This document shows, in pieces, positions 61,085-64,000 of a stretch of 64,000 nt of DNA; position 1 is the stretch's first letter; each line of letters opens with the position of its first letter. Below the pieces are notes generated by a model. That model worked only from the letters and a program-made list of their open reading frames with translations. It was not told the origin of the DNA and made no database searches. Position numbers and translations under genes: made by a program. This DNA is from Rubellimicrobium aerolatum (GTDB lineage: Bacteria; Pseudomonadota; Alphaproteobacteria; Rhodobacterales; Rhodobacteraceae): assembly GCF_017872975.1 (NCBI RefSeq), contig NZ_JAGGJP010000012.1, forward strand, positions 1 through 64,000, written 5' to 3'.

Positions 61085-62335
61085 ATGAAATATTCCGCGC
61101 TGCGGGTCTTCCGCGAGGCCCTGACCGGGCACAAGGGTTGGACGCCGGCTTGGCGCGACCCGGACCCGCAGCCCTCCTACGACATCGTCGTCGTCGGCGG
61201 GGGCGGCCACGGGCTCGCTACCGCCTTCTATCTCGCCAAGGAGTTCGGGCAGGCCCGCATCGCCGTGCTGGAGAAGGGGTGGATCGGCGGCGGCAACGCC
61301 GGGCGGAACACCACGATCATCCGGTCCAACTACCTGCTCGACGGCAACCAGCCCTTCTACGAGTTCTCCATGAAGCTCTGGGAGGGGCTGGAACAGGACC
61401 TGAACTACAACGCGATGGTCAGCCAGCGCGGCATCCTGAACCTGTTCCACACCGACGCCCAGCGCGACGCCTACACCCGGCGCGGCAACGCCATGATCCT
61501 GCACGGCGCAGACGCGGAGCTGCTGGACCGAAGCCAAGTGCGGAAGATGTATCCGTTCCTGAACTTCGACCACGCGCGCTTCCCGATCAAGGGCGGGCTC
61601 CTGCAACGGCGGGCCGGGACGGCGCGGCACGACGCGGTGGCCTGGGGCTATGCGCGCGGCGCCGACCAGCGGGGCGTTGACATCATCCAGAACTGTGCGG
61701 TGACGGGCTTCCGCATCGTCAACGGGCGCGTGCTGGGGGTGGAGACGACGCGCGGCTACATCGGCGCGATCAAGGTCGGCGTGGCCGTCGCGGGCAGTTC
61801 GTCCCGAGTCATGGCCGCCGCCGGGATGCGCCTGCCGATCGAGAGCCACGTGCTCCAGGCCTTCGTGACCGAGGGGCTGAAGCCGGTGATCGACGGGGTG
61901 CTGACCTTCGGAGCGGGGCACTTCTACGTCAGCCAGTCTGACAAGGGCGGCCTCGTGTTCGGGGGCGACATCGACGGCTACAACTCCTACGCGCAGCGGG
62001 GGAACATGGCCGTCGTCGAGGACGTGGCCGAGGGCGGCATGGCGCTGATGCCGATGATCGGGCGGGCGCGGCTGTTGCGGACCTGGGGCGGGATCATGGA
62101 CATGAGCATGGATGGCTCGCCGTTCATCGACCGGACTCCTGTGCAGGGCCTCTATTTCAACGGCGGCTGGTGCTACGGCGGCTTCAAGGCGACACCGGCG
62201 AGCGGGTTCTGCTTCGCGCACCTCCTGGCCCGCGACGAGCCGCACCCGACCGCGGTGGCCTATCGGCTCGACCGCTTCCGGCGCGGCGCGATGATCGACG
62301 AGAAGGGCCAAGGCGCCCAGCCGAACCTCCACTAG
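61085..62335 (+). CDS. soxB: Sarcosine oxidase subunit beta
   Basis: A 416-residue flavoprotein with AGGAGG five nt before the ATG at 61085. The FAD-binding motif is IVVVGGGGHGLATAFYLAKE. The segment GTARHDAVAWGYARGA contains the His that carries covalent FMN in heterotetrameric sarcosine oxidases. WGGIMDMSMDGSPFIDRTPV and GWCYGGFKATPASGFCFAHL are typical for SoxB. It catalyses oxidative demethylation of sarcosine to glycine with the other subunits. It starts an operon with soxD and soxA. Confidence 0.95.
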   Translation: MKYSALRVFREALTGHKGWTPAWRDPDPQPSYDIVVVGGGGHGLATAFYLAKEFGQARIAVLEKGWIGGGNAGRNTTIIRSNYLLDGNQPFYEFSMKLWEGLEQDLNYNAMVSQRGILNLFHTDAQRDAYTRRGNAMILHGADAELLDRSQVRKMYPFLNFDHARFPIKGGLLQRRAGTARHDAVAWGYARGADQRGVDIIQNCAVTGFRIVNGRVLGVETTRGYIGAIKVGVAVAGSSSRVMAAAGMRLPIESHVLQAFVTEGLKPVIDGVLTFGAGHFYVSQSDKGGLVFGGDIDGYNSYAQRGNMAVVEDVAEGGMALMPMIGRARLLRTWGGIMDMSMDGSPFIDRTPVQGLYFNGGWCYGGFKATPASGFCFAHLLARDEPHPTAVAYRLDRFRRGAMIDEKGQGAQPNLH

Positions 62336-62345
62336 GACCTGTCCC

Positions 62346-62627
62346 ATGCTGATCCTCCATCCCCTCCTGGGACTCCGCGACGCGCAGGAGTTCACCTATC
62401 TGGGCGACGCCTCGATCATCGACCGGCCCGACGGGCTGACCGAGCCCGAGGCCTTCCACGACTACCTGTATCTTCGCGACAACCCGGCCGGGGTGCACAA
62501 GGAGCTGTGGTTCCACGAGCAGGGCGACCGGTCGTGGCTGGTCGTCACGCGCAACACGGTGACGCACGAGATCCTAGGGGCCGAGCTGGCCCGAGACTAC
62601 GCGCGGGGACGGGGGAGGTCGCGATGA
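62346..62627 (+). CDS. soxD: Sarcosine oxidase subunit delta, zinc ligands replaced
   Basis: A 93-residue subunit with the family pattern EFTYLGDASIIDRPDGLTEP, YLYLRDNPAGVHKELWFHEQ and VVTRNTVTHEI. The N-terminal zinc motif, normally CPxCG, reads HPLLG, and the downstream HxxxC reads HEQGD. Thus three of four zinc-binding Cys positions are changed (to His, Leu and Asp), with one His kept. The subunit probably lacks the usual zinc site but keeps its structural role. Its stop overlaps the soxA start (ATGA). Confidence 0.92.
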   Translation: MLILHPLLGLRDAQEFTYLGDASIIDRPDGLTEPEAFHDYLYLRDNPAGVHKELWFHEQGDRSWLVVTRNTVTHEILGAELARDYARGRGRSR

Positions 62628-64000
62628 ACCAGGCGCTGCGCCAGACGGAGGGGTTCGTCGCCGACCTGCCCCAGGCGGCCCTGGGGCCGAGCCAGGTCCA
62701 GCGGGTCGGGGCGGGCCTCGTGGACCGGAGCCGGACGCTATCCTTCACCTTCGACGGAAGGGCCTACGCGGGCCATCCCGGCGACACGCTGGCCTCGGCG
62801 CTGCTCGCCAACGGCGTACGGCTGATGGGGCGGAGCTTCAAGTATCACCGCCCGCGCAGCGTGATCGCGTCGAGCTCGGAGGAGCCGAACGCGCTGGTCG
62901 AGCTGCGGTCGGGGGCGCGGGCCGAGCCCAACACGCGGGCGACGGTGGTGGAGCTCTGGGACGGGCTGGAGGCGCGGAGCCAGAACCGCTGGCCGAGCCT
63001 CGCCTTCGACGCGCTGGGGGTGAACGACTTCGTGTCGCCCTTCCTGACGGCGGGGTTCTACTACAAGACCTTCATGTGGCCGGCGGCCTTCTGGGAGAAG
63101 CTCTACGAGCCCGTCATCCGGCGGGCGGCGGGGCTCGGGCGGCTCTCGACCGAGGCCGACCCGGACGCCTACGACAAGGGCTTCCTCCACTGCGACCTGC
63201 TGGTGATCGGCGCTGGGCCGTCGGGGCTCATGGCGGCGCTGACGGCGGGGCGCGCGGGCGCGCGGGTGATCCTGTGCGACGAGGACTTCCTGCTGGGCGG
63301 GCGGCTGAATGCCGAGACCCTCGCGGTCGGCGGGCAGGCCGGCACGGACTGGGCGCGCGCGGCGGTGGCCGAGCTGGCGGCCCTGCCGAACGTGCGGATG
63401 ATGCCGCGCACGACGGTCGTCGGGGCCTTCGACCATGGCGTCTTCGCCGCCGTGGAGCGGGTGGCCGATCATGTGGCCGCGCCCTTGGCGGGCAAGCCGC
63501 GCCAGATCCTGTGGCGCATCACCGCGCGGCGGTCGGTGCTGGCGGCGGGGGCCATTGAGCGGCCGATCGCCTTCCGCGACAACGACCGGCCCGGCGTGAT
63601 GCTGGCCGGCGCGGTGCGGGCCTACCTCAACCGCTGGGGCGTGGCGGCGGGGCGGCGCGTGGCGCTGTTCGTCAACAACGAGGACGGGTTGCGGACGGCC
63701 CGAGACCTCGACGCGCGGGGGGTGGACGTGGTGGCGGTGATCGACGCGCGGCCCGAGGGCGAGCGGCTGCCGGGCATCCGCCACCTCAAGGGCGCGGTCG
63801 TGACCGGGACGGCGGGGCGGCTGGGCCTCACCGGGATCACGGTGCGCGACGCGCAGGGGCGCGAGGAGCGGGTCGCCTGCGACGTGCTCGGCGTCTCGGG
63901 CGGGTGGAACCCGACGGTGGCGCTGACCTCGCATCATTCGGCGCGGCCGGTGTGGGAGGAGGGCATCGCCGCCTTCGTGCCCTCGCTGGACGGGCCGAAG
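62624..64000 (+). CDS. soxA: Sarcosine oxidase subunit alpha, N-terminal part
   Basis: The first 459 codons are present; the gene runs off the window. A GGGGGAGG site precedes the ATG. The N-terminal ferredoxin-like fold (LSFTFDGRAYAGHPGDTLAS, FKYHRPRSVIASSSEEPNAL) is followed by the dinucleotide-binding domain LLVIGAGPSGLMAALTAGRA and AGAIERPIAFRDNDRPGVML. Full-length SoxA is about 1000 residues, with a C-terminal aminomethyltransferase-like domain binding tetrahydrofolate. That part lies beyond the edge. Confidence 0.94.
   Translation, partial: MNQALRQTEGFVADLPQAALGPSQVQRVGAGLVDRSRTLSFTFDGRAYAGHPGDTLASALLANGVRLMGRSFKYHRPRSVIASSSEEPNALVELRSGARAEPNTRATVVELWDGLEARSQNRWPSLAFDALGVNDFVSPFLTAGFYYKTFMWPAAFWEKLYEPVIRRAAGLGRLSTEADPDAYDKGFLHCDLLVIGAGPSGLMAALTAGRAGARVILCDEDFLLGGRLNAETLAVGGQAGTDWARAAVAELAALPNVRMMPRTTVVGAFDHGVFAAVERVADHVAAPLAGKPRQILWRITARRSVLAAGAIERPIAFRDNDRPGVMLAGAVRAYLNRWGVAAGRRVALFVNNEDGLRTARDLDARGVDVVAVIDARPEGERLPGIRHLKGAVVTGTAGRLGLTGITVRDAQGREERVACDVLGVSGGWNPTVALTSHHSARPVWEEGIAAFVPSLDGPK

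Noticed and set aside
1-64000. CRISPR arrays, tRNA or rRNA genes, insertion sequences, phage or plasmid genes
   Set aside because: I looked for these and found no supporting repeats, structures or transposase-like proteins.

Overview
The window is one contiguous piece of a very GC-rich (roughly 70 percent) bacterial chromosome. The gene content points to an alphaproteobacterium of the Rhodobacteraceae type: Pot-type ABC systems, a heterotetrameric sarcosine oxidase operon, a tripartite tricarboxylate transporter (TTT) with a DctB/DctD-like pair, an ExoF/ExoP-like polysaccharide export set and an ArgO/ArgP pair. The lineage is an inference from gene content only. I saw no tRNA, rRNA, CRISPR array, insertion sequence or phage gene.

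Layout. (1) 1-5.5 kb: a partial chemoreceptor with a small membrane protein, a GGDEF-EAL signalling protein, and the divergent argO/argP pair. (2) 5.6-31.6 kb: a Wzx/Wzy-type exopolysaccharide locus. It holds a LuxR-type regulator with a degenerate receiver, a Wzy-like polymerase, an export protein, a Wzc-like chain-length protein with a degenerate ATP site, several glycosyltransferases, genes for acetamido-amino sugars (WbpD/B/E-like, plus an SDR and a second DegT aminotransferase), a WecG-like transferase, a WbaP-like initiating transferase, UDP-xylose synthase, a Wzx flippase, ManC, and a secreted beta-helix protein. Two of its transcription units share an 18-bp upstream element. (3) 32-37.2 kb: a heme-copper oxidase cluster (CtaG, HemJ/CopD-like, DUF2231, subunit II without a CuA site, fused subunit I-III, small membrane protein). 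(4) 37.2-43.8 kb: a DctB/DctD-like two-component pair followed by tctC-tctB-tctA, ended by a strong hairpin, then a TerC-family protein. (5) 44.7-55.5 kb: two Pot-type ABC operons facing away from a TetR regulator and a guanidinobutyrase-like ureohydrolase. The first operon has a one-base frameshift in a permease; the second is intact and ends with a nitrilase-family amidase. (6) 55.5-61 kb: a stretch in which every gene is broken (hydrolase, flavin reductase, LLM monooxygenase, aldehyde dehydrogenase, and a third ABC transporter). (7) 61-64 kb: soxB-soxD-soxA, with soxA running off the end.

How the parts fit together: region 2 should build, polymerise and export a heteropolysaccharide containing mannose- and xylose-derived sugars and acetamido sugars. 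Regions 5-7 are a nitrogen-compound uptake and catabolism zone (polyamines or guanidino compounds, methylated amines). Much of it is organised with 4-nt start/stop overlaps, so operons are clear. The clustering of frameshifts and internal deletions in 55.5-61 kb suggests real gene decay in a redundant transporter locus, although assembly error cannot be excluded from sequence alone.
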